Below are positions 14,509-21,517 of a DNA stretch of 21,603 bases, piece by piece. The position numbers and the translations under genes were made by a program. The stretch lies in contig JALWQU010000093.1 in the NCBI GenBank assembly GCA_026982915.1, positions 1 through 21,603 on the forward strand, read 5' to 3'. Numbering within the stretch: position 1 is the stretch's first letter; each line of letters begins with the position of its first letter. This stretch comes from Candidatus Altimarinota bacterium. GTDB taxonomy: Bacteria > Patescibacteriota > Gracilibacteria > UBA4473. The notes below the pieces were generated by a model. The model searched no databases. It had not been told where the DNA came from and saw nothing but the letters and a program-made list of their open reading frames with translations.

Positions 14509-14598
14509 TGGCGGAGAAGAGAGGATTTGAACCTCCGATACCATCACTGGTATACTCCCTTAGCAGGGGAGCGCGTTCGACCACTCTGCCACTTCTCC
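14509..14598 (-). tRNA. tRNA-Ser (GCU anticodon), CCA encoded
   Basis: The minus strand gives a class II tRNA of 90 nt. Acceptor stem GGAGAAG/CTTCTCC with discriminator G, and CCA encoded at 14509-14511. The anticodon stem CTCCC/GGGAG encloses loop CTGCTAA with anticodon GCT. A long variable arm (ATACCA/TGGTAT) is present, as expected for serine, and the T-loop is TTCAAAT. It reads AGC/AGU codons. Confidence 0.97.
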
Positions 14599-14616
14599 GT
14601 TGCGAGTGCGATCGTG

Positions 14617-14644
14617 ATTTTAACCTTCGTCATAAAATTGGCAA
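14617..14644 (-). promoter_or_regulatory. Promoter of tRNA-Ser
   Basis: On the minus strand TTGCCA (14644-14639), 16-nt spacer and TAAAAT (14622-14617), 18 nt before the tRNA 5' end. The spacing matches the other strong promoters in the window. Confidence 0.7.
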
Positions 14645-14823
14645 ATTAAATTATTTCTTTTCTTTTTTTTCGCTACAATTCAGATCGTTTAGGTAAGGAA
14701 AGTCTGGTAAATTAATAAGTAGTGCTTAAATGTATCGAAGAGACAGCCTAAGAAATTCGTCTTTTCGTTAAATTTAAACTCAAAATCCTTTCTGATAAAG
14801 GATTATCAAAAAAGATTTATTCG

Positions 14824-14850
14824 TTGAAATTTTATCAAAAATACTATAAT
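14824..14850 (+). promoter_or_regulatory. Candidate promoter of the carB half gene
   Basis: TTGAAA (14824-14829), 15-nt spacer and a perfect TATAAT (14845-14850), 53 nt before the ATG. The short spacer weakens the call. Confidence 0.45.
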
Positions 14851-14903
14851 TTCTTGATCGGCTGAATTTATCAGGCTTTCCGTAAAAGTATCACAAAAAA
14901 CTC

Positions 14904-16553
14904 ATGAAAATACTGCTTCTCGGTTCTGGTGCGTTAAAAATAGGGCAAGCGGGTGAATTTGACTACTCCGGAAGCCAAGCGATTAAAACCTTCAAACAGA
15001 ATGGGCATGAAGTTGTGCTTATTAATCCCAATATTGCCACGGTTCAGACCGATCCAAAAAACTTTGCACCGAGTGGAAATTGTGCGGATAAGGTTTATTT
15101 TTTACCCGTAACAATTGATTTTGTTGAAAAAATAATCAAAAAAGAAAAACCGGACACGCTGGCATTGAGTTTTGGGGGACAAACCGCGTTAAATTGTGGA
15201 CTTGAGCTAGAAGCCTCGGGGTTTCTCAGCAAACATAATGTTTCGGTTATGGGGACGCCTGTGGACGTGATTAACGCGACGGAAGATCGAGAGATTTTTG
15301 TTCAAAAGTGTACCGAAGTGGGCGTTTTGACGCCACGATCAATTCCGGCCAGGAATATGGAGGACGCGATAGCCGCTTCAGAAGAAATTGGTTTCCCGCT
15401 TATCATGCGTGCTGGGTTTGCGCTAGGGGGTAAAGGGTCAGGATTTTGTGAAGAACGAGAAGATTTTCAAGCGATGGTAAAAGACGCTTTTGCGTTCTCT
15501 CCACAAGTATTGGTAGAAGAAGATCTTCGTGGTTGGAAAGAGGTTGAATATGAGGTTGTTCGTGATGAAGCGGATAATTGTATCACCGTGGTCAATATGG
15601 AAAATTTTGATCCACTGGGGATTCATACAGGGGAATCCATTGTTATTTCTCCAAGCCAGACTCTAAGCAATGCAGAATATCAAATGCTACGAACGGTAGC
15701 GATCAAAATGACACGACATTTAGGAATTATTGGGGAGTGTAATATTCAGTATGCCCTTGATCCGAATAGACCGACTGAATACAGAGTTATTGAGATGAAT
15801 CCTCGTTTGAGTAGGAGTTCGGCGCTCGCTTCTAAGGCGACGGGTTACCCTTTGGCGGCGGTAGCGGCTGAGATTTTGTGCGGTAAAACCATGCCCGAAA
15901 TCCCCAATGCGATCACCAAAGTTACGAGTAGCTTTTTTGAGCCAGCGCTTGATTATGTAGCGTTAAAAATTCCGCGTTGGGATCTTCAAAAATTTCGAAA
16001 AGTTTCGCACCAAATCGCGACAGAAATGAAGTCAGTCGGAGAAGTTATGGCTTTGGGGCGAAATTTCCCAGAAGTGCTACAAAAAGCGATTCGAATGCTC
16101 GCAATTGGATCCGAGGGTATTTTGGATTCGCCGATTAAGTTTAAGCACAAAAAGGACATTGAAGAAAATATTTGCATTGCGTCCCCGAGACGACTTTTTG
16201 CTTTAGCCGAAGGGCTTTTTTTCGATCATTTTACGCTTGAAGCGATATGGGAAATGACAAAAATCGATCACTGGTTTTTACAACAGATAAAACGCATTAC
16301 CGATCAAGCGAAATGTTTACAGAAAAATGGAAAAAAATTGGATAAAGCCACGCTGAAACAATCTAAGATTTTAGGATTTTCAGATACCGAGATCGCCAGA
16401 CTAACGAATCAGAAAACGGCTGATATTCGTACCTTACGAAAAAAGTATGGTATTATCCCTATTACCAAGCAAATTGATACGCTTGCCGCGGAATTTCCTG
16501 CTCAGACAAATTATCTCTACACGACTTATCTGGGTGAAAAAGATGACGTGTAA
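14904..16553 (+). CDS. carB: Carbamoyl-phosphate synthase large subunit, N-terminal half only
   Basis: 549 aa, half of the usual roughly 1,070. The carboxyphosphate half begins at once with LLLGSGALKIGQAGEFDYSG and keeps LSFGGQTALNCG (about 88-99), the ATP-grasp region with RAGFALGGKGSGF (168-180) and the metal-binding end VIEMNPRLSRSSALASKATG. An oligomerisation-type domain follows, and the protein stops at LYTTYLGEKDD, exactly where the second ATP-grasp half normally starts. The carbamoyl-phosphate half, the allosteric domain and carA are not in the window. Split large subunits are known in Aquifex and methanogens. The wording of the motifs resembles Bacteroidota/eukaryote-type CarB. The full enzyme feeds pyrimidine and arginine synthesis. 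Confidence 0.9.
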   Translation: MKILLLGSGALKIGQAGEFDYSGSQAIKTFKQNGHEVVLINPNIATVQTDPKNFAPSGNCADKVYFLPVTIDFVEKIIKKEKPDTLALSFGGQTALNCGLELEASGFLSKHNVSVMGTPVDVINATEDREIFVQKCTEVGVLTPRSIPARNMEDAIAASEEIGFPLIMRAGFALGGKGSGFCEEREDFQAMVKDAFAFSPQVLVEEDLRGWKEVEYEVVRDEADNCITVVNMENFDPLGIHTGESIVISPSQTLSNAEYQMLRTVAIKMTRHLGIIGECNIQYALDPNRPTEYRVIEMNPRLSRSSALASKATGYPLAAVAAEILCGKTMPEIPNAITKVTSSFFEPALDYVALKIPRWDLQKFRKVSHQIATEMKSVGEVMALGRNFPEVLQKAIRMLAIGSEGILDSPIKFKHKKDIEENICIASPRRLFALAEGLFFDHFTLEAIWEMTKIDHWFLQQIKRITDQAKCLQKNGKKLDKATLKQSKILGFSDTEIARLTNQKTADIRTLRKKYGIIPITKQIDTLAAEFPAQTNYLYTTYLGEKDDV

Positions 16554-16558
16554 AACAC

Positions 16559-17188
16559 TTATTTTCGTTTCTTGATAACCTGATCAACGAGTCCATATTT
16601 ACCGTACGCAACGGCTTCTTCCGCTCGAATATAGTTATCACGATCGCAGTCTTCGATTACTTTTTTAGCTTCTTGCCCGGTACATTGCTCAATAATCTTA
16701 TAGAGTATTTCTTTGGTTTCGATGATATGGTTTGCATGAATCGCGATATCCGAGGCTTGTCCTTGTGTTCCGCCCAAAGGCTGATGGATCATAACTTCTG
16801 AATGGGGCAGAATAAACCGTTTGCCTCGTTCACCACTCATGAGGATCATAGCGCCCATAGAAGCCGCCATGCCCATGCAAACGGTCGAGACATCAGGCTT
16901 GATAAAGTTCATGGTATCGATGATAGCCATTCCCGCACTCACGCTTCCGCCTGGAGAGTTTACATAGAGTGTGATATCTTTTTTAGCGTCTTCTGATTCG
17001 AGAAACAATAATTGGGCCACAATCAGGCTAGCCATATGATCTTCTACTTGTCCTTGGACAAAAATTATTCGTTCTTTGAGCAGTCGTGAATAAATATCAA
17101 AAGCTCGTTCACCTGTATCTGTTTTTTCTATAACGGTCGGAACGAGATGGGCGGATTCATCGGTTGTATGTTGTGAGATGAGAGGCAT
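16559..17188 (-). CDS. clpP: ATP-dependent Clp protease proteolytic subunit
   Basis: 209 aa. The Ser-His-Asp triad is intact: S110 in GMAASMGA, H135 in MIHQPLGG and D184 in DRDNYI. NSPGGSV (77-83) forms the oxyanion region and the heptamer contacts are conserved. ClpP forms a double-ring barrel that degrades proteins fed by ClpX or ClpA/C; no unfoldase gene is adjacent here. ATG at 17188 is followed by PLISQ, possibly part of a short propeptide. Its stop lies 5 nt from the convergent carB stop with no terminator between them. Confidence 0.97.
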   Translation of the reverse strand: MPLISQHTTDESAHLVPTVIEKTDTGERAFDIYSRLLKERIIFVQGQVEDHMASLIVAQLLFLESEDAKKDITLYVNSPGGSVSAGMAIIDTMNFIKPDVSTVCMGMAASMGAMILMSGERGKRFILPHSEVMIHQPLGGTQGQASDIAIHANHIIETKEILYKIIEQCTGQEAKKVIEDCDRDNYIRAEEAVAYGKYGLVDQVIKKRK

Positions 17189-17215
17189 GTTTTATTTGTT
17201 TTTTTAAATTTCATT

Positions 17216-17244
17216 ATTATAGCGTCTTTGTGGGCACAAAGCAA
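17216..17244 (-). promoter_or_regulatory. Candidate clpP promoter with an embedded inverted repeat
   Basis: On the minus strand a perfect TATAAT (17221-17216) lies 28 nt before the ATG; TTGCTT at 17244-17239 is a weak -35 with 17-nt spacing. Between them lies a perfect 7-bp inverted repeat with a two-base centre (CTTTGTG-N2-CACAAAG, 17226-17241). Its position over the spacer suggests an operator for a dimeric regulator; no T-run follows, so a terminator is unlikely. Confidence 0.5.
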
Positions 17245-17273
17245 CTACTTGATCTTGACTAATTATTTGAGAC

Positions 17274-18458
17274 TTATTTTTTACGTTTGGCGATGAAAAA
17301 TCCTAGAAAGGCTATAGCGATAATCGCTATGATACCCCCAATAGTGGTGCTAGACATCTCTACCTGGGGCTTGGTGGCCGTTGTTTTTGGATTCTTAGCG
17401 GCTACCTTGGGATCTGTTTTTACAAAATCACAAGCATCACCGAGTCCATCATGATCACTATCTTTTTGATCTTCATTTTTTACCGCGTCACAATTATCGG
17501 CAACATTTCCAATACCATCCATATCAGAATCAATTTGTGACTGGTTTTTCTGATCAACAGCATTGTCACATTTATCGCCAATTCGGTCATCATCCGTGTC
17601 TTTTTGTTTTTTATTCGGGATCGTTGGGCAGTTGTCTTTTTCATTGGCAATACCGTCTTTATCAAAATCAGGATCCGCTAATCGGTTCATTTGTCGCTTA
17701 CCAAGCGTGGCTACAAACTTGAAAGCAGGAGGTGTTCCTTGATTTCGACGAAGGTATCTTTTTGAGTTAATATCAGGATTACCATAAATAACACGGTATC
17801 GTGTGTTTGGCTCAGCTTTAAAGTAGATGTCTGCTGATCGATTGGCTTCAAATTTAATGTCTTGTAATTTAACGCTCATACCCCAGAGTGATATTTTAAA
17901 GAACTGATAATTCGCTTTTGTCAGGCTGACTCTCGGTTGAAAAGGTCTTTTCGCCACAATAGATTTAAGATCCTTTTCCCTATTTCCCGCTTTGATTTCC
18001 ATAAACCTAATTTTAGCGCCTTCAGTAGGAATGATTTCAATGGTATGAATCGATTTTGGGGAACCAAGATCAAAAATAACCCATGAATCATTACGACCAT
18101 CTACCCGTTCATCAAAGGCATAGCTAGTAAATTCATTGCCATCAAGGATGTTTTTAGGATCATCATTTTTAGCGGAAGAAAAAGTGATCTGGTTAAAACT
18201 ATCAACTTTTTTGGGAAAACGATCCATAAGGACAAAAGGAACATCTTCATTATTGTCGTTTATCAGTTGAAAATTTGAATAATCTTCTTTAATTGTTGTT
18301 AGGATTGGTTGATCAAAGGAAGCCTTTATAACGGTAGGATTTTTAAGCTGAAAACTTTTAATATCCTTGCTATAAGGGTAAAGAGATGGATTCGGCGCTG
18401 CGGCGAGAGCTAAAGGCGTTAGTAAAAAAGTTGAAAGCGTGAATAATATTTTTTTCAT
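17274..18458 (-). CDS. Surface protein: signal peptide, F5/8C-like domain, thrombospondin type 3 repeats, C-terminal TM
   Basis: 394 aa. Residues 1-20 are a signal peptide (MKKILFTLSTFLLTPLALAA). Residues about 91-204 resemble an F5/8 type C (discoidin-like) carbohydrate/ligand-binding domain with ILDGN, WVIFDLGSPKSIHTIEI and FFKISLWG. Residues 262-343 hold thrombospondin-type-3 repeats with calcium-binding DxDxDGIxxxxDNC units (DFDKDGI, DSDMDGIG, DSDHDGLG) and paired cysteines. A linker leads to one TM helix (372-390) ending KRKK, so the protein is likely anchored with the domains outside. A role in cell-surface contact or attachment is inference. Gene order atpD, this gene, clpP; gaps of 34 and 85 nt. 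Confidence 0.82.
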   Translation of the reverse strand: MKKILFTLSTFLLTPLALAAAPNPSLYPYSKDIKSFQLKNPTVIKASFDQPILTTIKEDYSNFQLINDNNEDVPFVLMDRFPKKVDSFNQITFSSAKNDDPKNILDGNEFTSYAFDERVDGRNDSWVIFDLGSPKSIHTIEIIPTEGAKIRFMEIKAGNREKDLKSIVAKRPFQPRVSLTKANYQFFKISLWGMSVKLQDIKFEANRSADIYFKAEPNTRYRVIYGNPDINSKRYLRRNQGTPPAFKFVATLGKRQMNRLADPDFDKDGIANEKDNCPTIPNKKQKDTDDDRIGDKCDNAVDQKNQSQIDSDMDGIGNVADNCDAVKNEDQKDSDHDGLGDACDFVKTDPKVAAKNPKTTATKPQVEMSSTTIGGIIAIIAIAFLGFFIAKRKK

Positions 18459-18492
18459 GGTTTTTGGTTAGGGGTATAGGAGAATTATTAGG

Positions 18493-19164
18493 TTAAGCGG
18501 CTACAGCAGCTTGTTTTTCGAATTCTCTTTGTTTAAGAGCTTCTTGTTGCTCGATCATATTTTTAATCGCCATGGTTTGGACGATACCAGATCGTTCTTC
18601 TTCACCTAATTTCATACCGATGAATTTAAGCGTATCTTTTAGATAGGGGATAAGTGTGTATTCGAGTGCGTTAACTCGTCGACGAGTTTTTTCGATTTCA
18701 ATGGCGAGGTTCTCGGCTGATTTTTCAATTTCGGCTAGTTGTAAGAGCAAGATGAAAACCTTGGAAAATTTAGAAATAGCAATATCCAGTTCTCCTCGTG
18801 TTTGAACGAGTCCATAATGCAGTGGGTTTCCTTTTGAGTGTAGGTCGAATATGGGAATTTTGACCGACATAACATTTTTAGTTTTAACCTTTAGGCTTAG
18901 TTTCTGAGCCGGGACCGATAGGGTGTTTTCAAGGATGGACTTTGGTAAAAGCGCTTGTGCTTCCAAAAAAGCCGCATTGGCTTCACGGATAGCAGCTTCT
19001 ACTTCAACTCTTAGCGCTTTGGCTTTGTGGACGATCTTGAGAAACTCCTGCATTAAACCGTCTTGTTTGTCCTTGAGAAGCTTGTGCCCTCTTTCGGCTA
19101 CTTTTGTCTGATTCTTCAGATTAAGCATGGTCATTCGCGTTGCCGTTACATTTTTAATCGCCAT
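18493..19164 (-). CDS. atpD: V/A-type ATPase subunit D
   Basis: 223 aa, normal for the A-type subunit. Family marks are the start MAIKNVTATRMTMLNLKNQ, KLLKDKQDGLM (about 28-38) and the C-terminal helix IEKTRRRVNALEYTLIPYLKDTLKFI (about 158-183). Long N- and C-terminal helices form the coiled-coil central stalk that rotates inside the A3B3 head. It couples ion movement across the membrane to ATP synthesis or hydrolysis. Subunits A and B, normally just upstream, are not here: folB lies on that side and atpD has its own promoter. Confidence 0.92.
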   Translation of the reverse strand: MAIKNVTATRMTMLNLKNQTKVAERGHKLLKDKQDGLMQEFLKIVHKAKALRVEVEAAIREANAAFLEAQALLPKSILENTLSVPAQKLSLKVKTKNVMSVKIPIFDLHSKGNPLHYGLVQTRGELDIAISKFSKVFILLLQLAEIEKSAENLAIEIEKTRRRVNALEYTLIPYLKDTLKFIGMKLGEEERSGIVQTMAIKNMIEQQEALKQREFEKQAAVAA

Positions 19165-19207
19165 TTTTTTGTTTAGGTTAAGTCCTTACTTGGGTAAAAT
19201 CTTCCGG

Positions 19208-19235
19208 ATTTTAGAATAATTAAGGTTTGTGTCAA
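19208..19235 (-). promoter_or_regulatory. Promoter of atpD and the downstream surface-protein gene
   Basis: On the minus strand a perfect TTGACA (19235-19230), 16-nt spacer and TAAAAT (19213-19208), 44 nt before the atpD ATG. A near-palindrome AACGGTACTGTT (19241-19252) lies just upstream. Confidence 0.75.
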
Positions 19236-19276
19236 AAATTAACGGTACTGTTTTAAGGAAAGTCTTATGGATTTGG

Positions 19277-19609
19277 CTAGTTATGAATGACAATTGACCC
19301 GTCTTCAAAGGGAAATTTCTCTATTTTTAGACGCCAATTTTTTATCGTTGGAAATTGTGTTTGAAGCATTTTGTGAAGTGAATGATGGAAAGATTCTAGT
19401 AGTTTGAAAGACTTGTTTTGGGGAAAGTTCTGTACGGTTTGGTAAATAGTAAAATAATCGACGGTATCCTGAATATCATCCGATTTTTCAGCTTTATTTG
19501 TCTGAAACTCGAATGCAATTGAAACGAGAATGGTTTGCTTCGTAGCGCGTTCTGTGTCAGGAACCCCTAGATAGATTTTGACCGGAATATTAGTGAGCGT
19601 AAATTGCAT
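19277..19609 (-). CDS. folB: FolB-like protein (dihydroneopterin aldolase family)
   Basis: 110 aa, near the family's usual 115-120. Recognisable marks are LGVPDTERATKQ (14-25) with the conserved Glu, SDDIQDTVDYFTIYQTV with the conserved Tyr, LLESFHHSLHKML and a late Lys in LKIEKFP at the place of the catalytic Lys. The enzyme cleaves 7,8-dihydroneopterin to 6-hydroxymethyl-dihydropterin and glycolaldehyde in folate synthesis. It lies 17 nt after fbp in an operon with folE. Sequence divergence leaves room for a related T-fold role. Confidence 0.75.
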   Translation of the reverse strand: MQFTLTNIPVKIYLGVPDTERATKQTILVSIAFEFQTNKAEKSDDIQDTVDYFTIYQTVQNFPQNKSFKLLESFHHSLHKMLQTQFPTIKNWRLKIEKFPFEDGSIVIHN

Positions 19610-19626
19610 ACTTTATTTGCAAGGAT

Positions 19627-20547
19627 TTAATTCATAAACTTAACGGCGTTATCAACCGCTTCTTCCGATCCAATGAAGATAGAAGAGGTTTGGTGATAGT
19701 CATTAATCGTAATATCGAGGATAGAGGCACCTTTTTCTGTTTTGGCTTCACCGCCGGCTTCTCGAAACGCAAAGGCAAAGGGCGCACACTCAAAAAGAAG
19801 TCGAAGTTTCCCGTTTGGATATTTTGAATGCGATGGATAAGCAAAAACACCATTTCCTTTTAATAAAATATGATTGAGGTCCGGCACCATGCCTCCCGAG
19901 TATCGAAGCGTTTTACCACTCAAGATACAATCATCAACCCAGTTTTTGAAGGCTTCATTTTCTTGGCAAGATCGCAAATTTCCCGGAGCGAAATACTGTG
20001 CTTTATCCTTTAATTTCAGCCCTTCTTTGACCAGAATGAATTCCCCGACATCATTGAGCTCAAACTCATGAACGCCTTTATCTTTAATCGCGATAACCAG
20101 CGTGATTCTTGGCCCATAGACGGCATAACAAGAGGCCACAAAATGTTTATCAACTTTCCGGTCAAGAATATCAGCGGATTTTTCCCAAATACCAAAAATA
20201 GAACCAATAGAACAGTTTACATCGACTAGTGAAGATCCGTCGAGCGGGTCATATGCTACAAAAAAATCACCACGAGGGGCAGGGAAATATTCAGGGGCTT
20301 CTTTTTCTTCGGAAACAATAACCTTGGCGAGTTCTGATTTTTTTAGTTCATCGGCAATAATGTTATCGGCTAAAACATCCATGGCGACCTGAGCTTCTCC
20401 AAAGCTGTTTTCAGCGCCTTGTTTACCCGTATTACCGGCTCGAATCGAGAAATTAATATATTTCACACTTCGTGCGATATGATAGAGGAGTGATCGAATA
20501 TCACTGGGAACGCCTTTCTCACGAAGAAAATGGTTAAAAGACTGCAT
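19627..20547 (-). CDS. fbp: Class I fructose-1,6-bisphosphatase
   Basis: 306 aa, slightly shorter than the usual 330. The metal-binding core DPLDGSS is at 100-106 and the Glu-Glu pair at 80-81; LRYSGGMVPDLNHILLKG and YPNGKLRLLFECAPFAFAFREAGGEA carry the sugar-phosphate and second metal sites. It removes the 1-phosphate of fructose 1,6-bisphosphate, the committed step of gluconeogenesis; sedoheptulose bisphosphate is a possible alternative substrate. The ATG overlaps the folE stop by one base (TAATG), so the two are translationally coupled. Confidence 0.93.
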   Translation of the reverse strand: MQSFNHFLREKGVPSDIRSLLYHIARSVKYINFSIRAGNTGKQGAENSFGEAQVAMDVLADNIIADELKKSELAKVIVSEEKEAPEYFPAPRGDFFVAYDPLDGSSLVDVNCSIGSIFGIWEKSADILDRKVDKHFVASCYAVYGPRITLVIAIKDKGVHEFELNDVGEFILVKEGLKLKDKAQYFAPGNLRSCQENEAFKNWVDDCILSGKTLRYSGGMVPDLNHILLKGNGVFAYPSHSKYPNGKLRLLFECAPFAFAFREAGGEAKTEKGASILDITINDYHQTSSIFIGSEEAVDNAVKFMN

Positions 20548-21089
20548 TAGTTTAGTTGGTTAAAAAAGTCATTTCTTAGCGCATCAGATGTCTCGAAGTC
20601 ACCATAAAAAGCCGTGGTAACCGTTTCGGCATTGATTTGCTTTACGCCTCGCGCGCACATACAGAGATGGGTCCCCGTCATAGCGATAGCGACCCCTTTG
20701 GGTTTTAGTTGTTGATACAGGGTTTTGGCTATTTGAACCGTAAGGCGTTCTTGATTTTGGAGCCTTTTGGCAAAAACTTCCACTAAGCGTGGTAGTTTTG
20801 ATAACCCGGTTATTTTTTTATCAGGGATGTAGGCTAGGTGAACTTTCCCGTAAAAAGGCACCATGTGATGCTCACAATGAGAAAAATAGTCAATATTACG
20901 AACTAAAAGCATTTCTTTATACCCTTCATTTGAAAAAGTCTTGAGGACGCTTTTGGGGTCCGTATGGTAGCCCGAAAAAAAATCTTTTTGAGCTTTGGCT
21001 ACTCGTTTAGGGGTTTCGACCAAGCCTTCACGGTCAGGATCTTCACCAATATTTATAAGTATTTGTCGTATGCAGTCTTGTGTATTCAT
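20547..21089 (-). CDS. folE: GTP cyclohydrolase I
   Basis: 180 aa, normal. Zinc ligands C72, H75 and C143 are present in SHCEHHMVPF and THLCMCARG; EGLVETPKRVAKA near the N-terminus and ITGLSKLPRLVEVFAKRLQNQERLT are diagnostic. The decameric enzyme turns GTP into 7,8-dihydroneopterin triphosphate, the first step to folate, and in some organisms to biopterin or queuosine. With folB two genes downstream it gives two folate-pathway steps; folK and folP are not in the window. It starts 27 nt after the small membrane protein gene. Confidence 0.96.
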   Translation of the reverse strand: MNTQDCIRQILINIGEDPDREGLVETPKRVAKAQKDFFSGYHTDPKSVLKTFSNEGYKEMLLVRNIDYFSHCEHHMVPFYGKVHLAYIPDKKITGLSKLPRLVEVFAKRLQNQERLTVQIAKTLYQQLKPKGVAIAMTGTHLCMCARGVKQINAETVTTAFYGDFETSDALRNDFFNQLN

Positions 21090-21116
21090 TAAGGCAGAAT
21101 TTAGAGGAAAGGCAAA

Positions 21117-21413
21117 CTAAGCTTGAGCTTCTTTTATGATTCGAACGAAAATACCGAGAAGTATAACAATAATAGAAAAAGGTAATACCAGAACACAAAT
21201 GAGCGAAACCCAAAAAGGAATAATATATTTTTTATGTGTAAATATATTTAAAAGATAGTTGAGGTTATAAGAAAAAAGATACACATACATCATGAACAGG
21301 AAGACAATAAAAGTGAGTATCCACAGGATAATACCGAAGAAAAATCCCGCACCGAGTTCGGGACTCTCCCATTTAGGGCGTTCTGGTGGAATGCGTCGTA
21401 CTTTATTAAGCAT
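21117..21413 (-). CDS. Small membrane protein (two TM segments), unknown
   Basis: 98 aa. A basic, Pro-rich cytosolic-looking start (MLNKVRRIPPERPKWESPE) precedes two long hydrophobic stretches at about residues 22-50 and 65-92. I do not recognise the family. It is the first gene of the unit with folE, fbp and folB, but nothing in its sequence ties it to pterins. Confidence 0.7.
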   Translation of the reverse strand: MLNKVRRIPPERPKWESPELGAGFFFGIILWILTFIVFLFMMYVYLFSYNLNYLLNIFTHKKYIIPFWVSLICVLVLPFSIIVILLGIFVRIIKEAQA

Positions 21414-21421
21414 GTAATTTT

Positions 21422-21449
21422 ATTTTAGTTTCTTGGAATAAGAAGTCTA
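21422..21449 (-). promoter_or_regulatory. Candidate promoter of the folE-fbp-folB unit
   Basis: On the minus strand TAGACT (21449-21444), 16-nt spacer and TAAAAT (21427-21422). The expected start would lie only about two bases before the ATG at 21413, so the transcript would be nearly leaderless. The -35 matches four of six consensus bases. Confidence 0.4.
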
Positions 21450-21517
21450 TTTTTTTACAGAGGATAATGGTTTTAAGGGTAATTCCCAAAATCCTGTGCT
21501 GGAGGTATAGTGAAGCT

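Larger units (their letters stand above)
14599..14903. other. Intergenic region between tRNA-Ser and carB half gene
   Basis: This 305-nt divergent gap holds the tRNA-Ser promoter, an AGGAAAGTCT motif copy (14696-14705), hairpin CGAAGAGAC/GTCTTTTCG (14736-14767, one G-T pair, 14-base loop), hairpin AATCCTTT/AAAGGATT (14784-14804) and the candidate carB promoter. No ORF with protein character lies in it. Confidence 0.65.

Noticed and set aside
14416..14696. Plus-strand ORFs over the tRNA-Ser region, including a KRGFEPP-type peptide
   Set aside because: They are the antisense reading of tRNA-Ser and the terminator hairpin; this peptide is a well-known false ORF type.
14696..14720. RNase P RNA-like GGAAAGTC sequence
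   Set aside because: Only a short stretch resembles the conserved RNase P core and the expected helices and the rest of the molecule are missing.
19241..19252. Near-palindrome AACGGTACTGTT as operator
   Set aside because: Two mismatched positions and no second copy; too weak to call.
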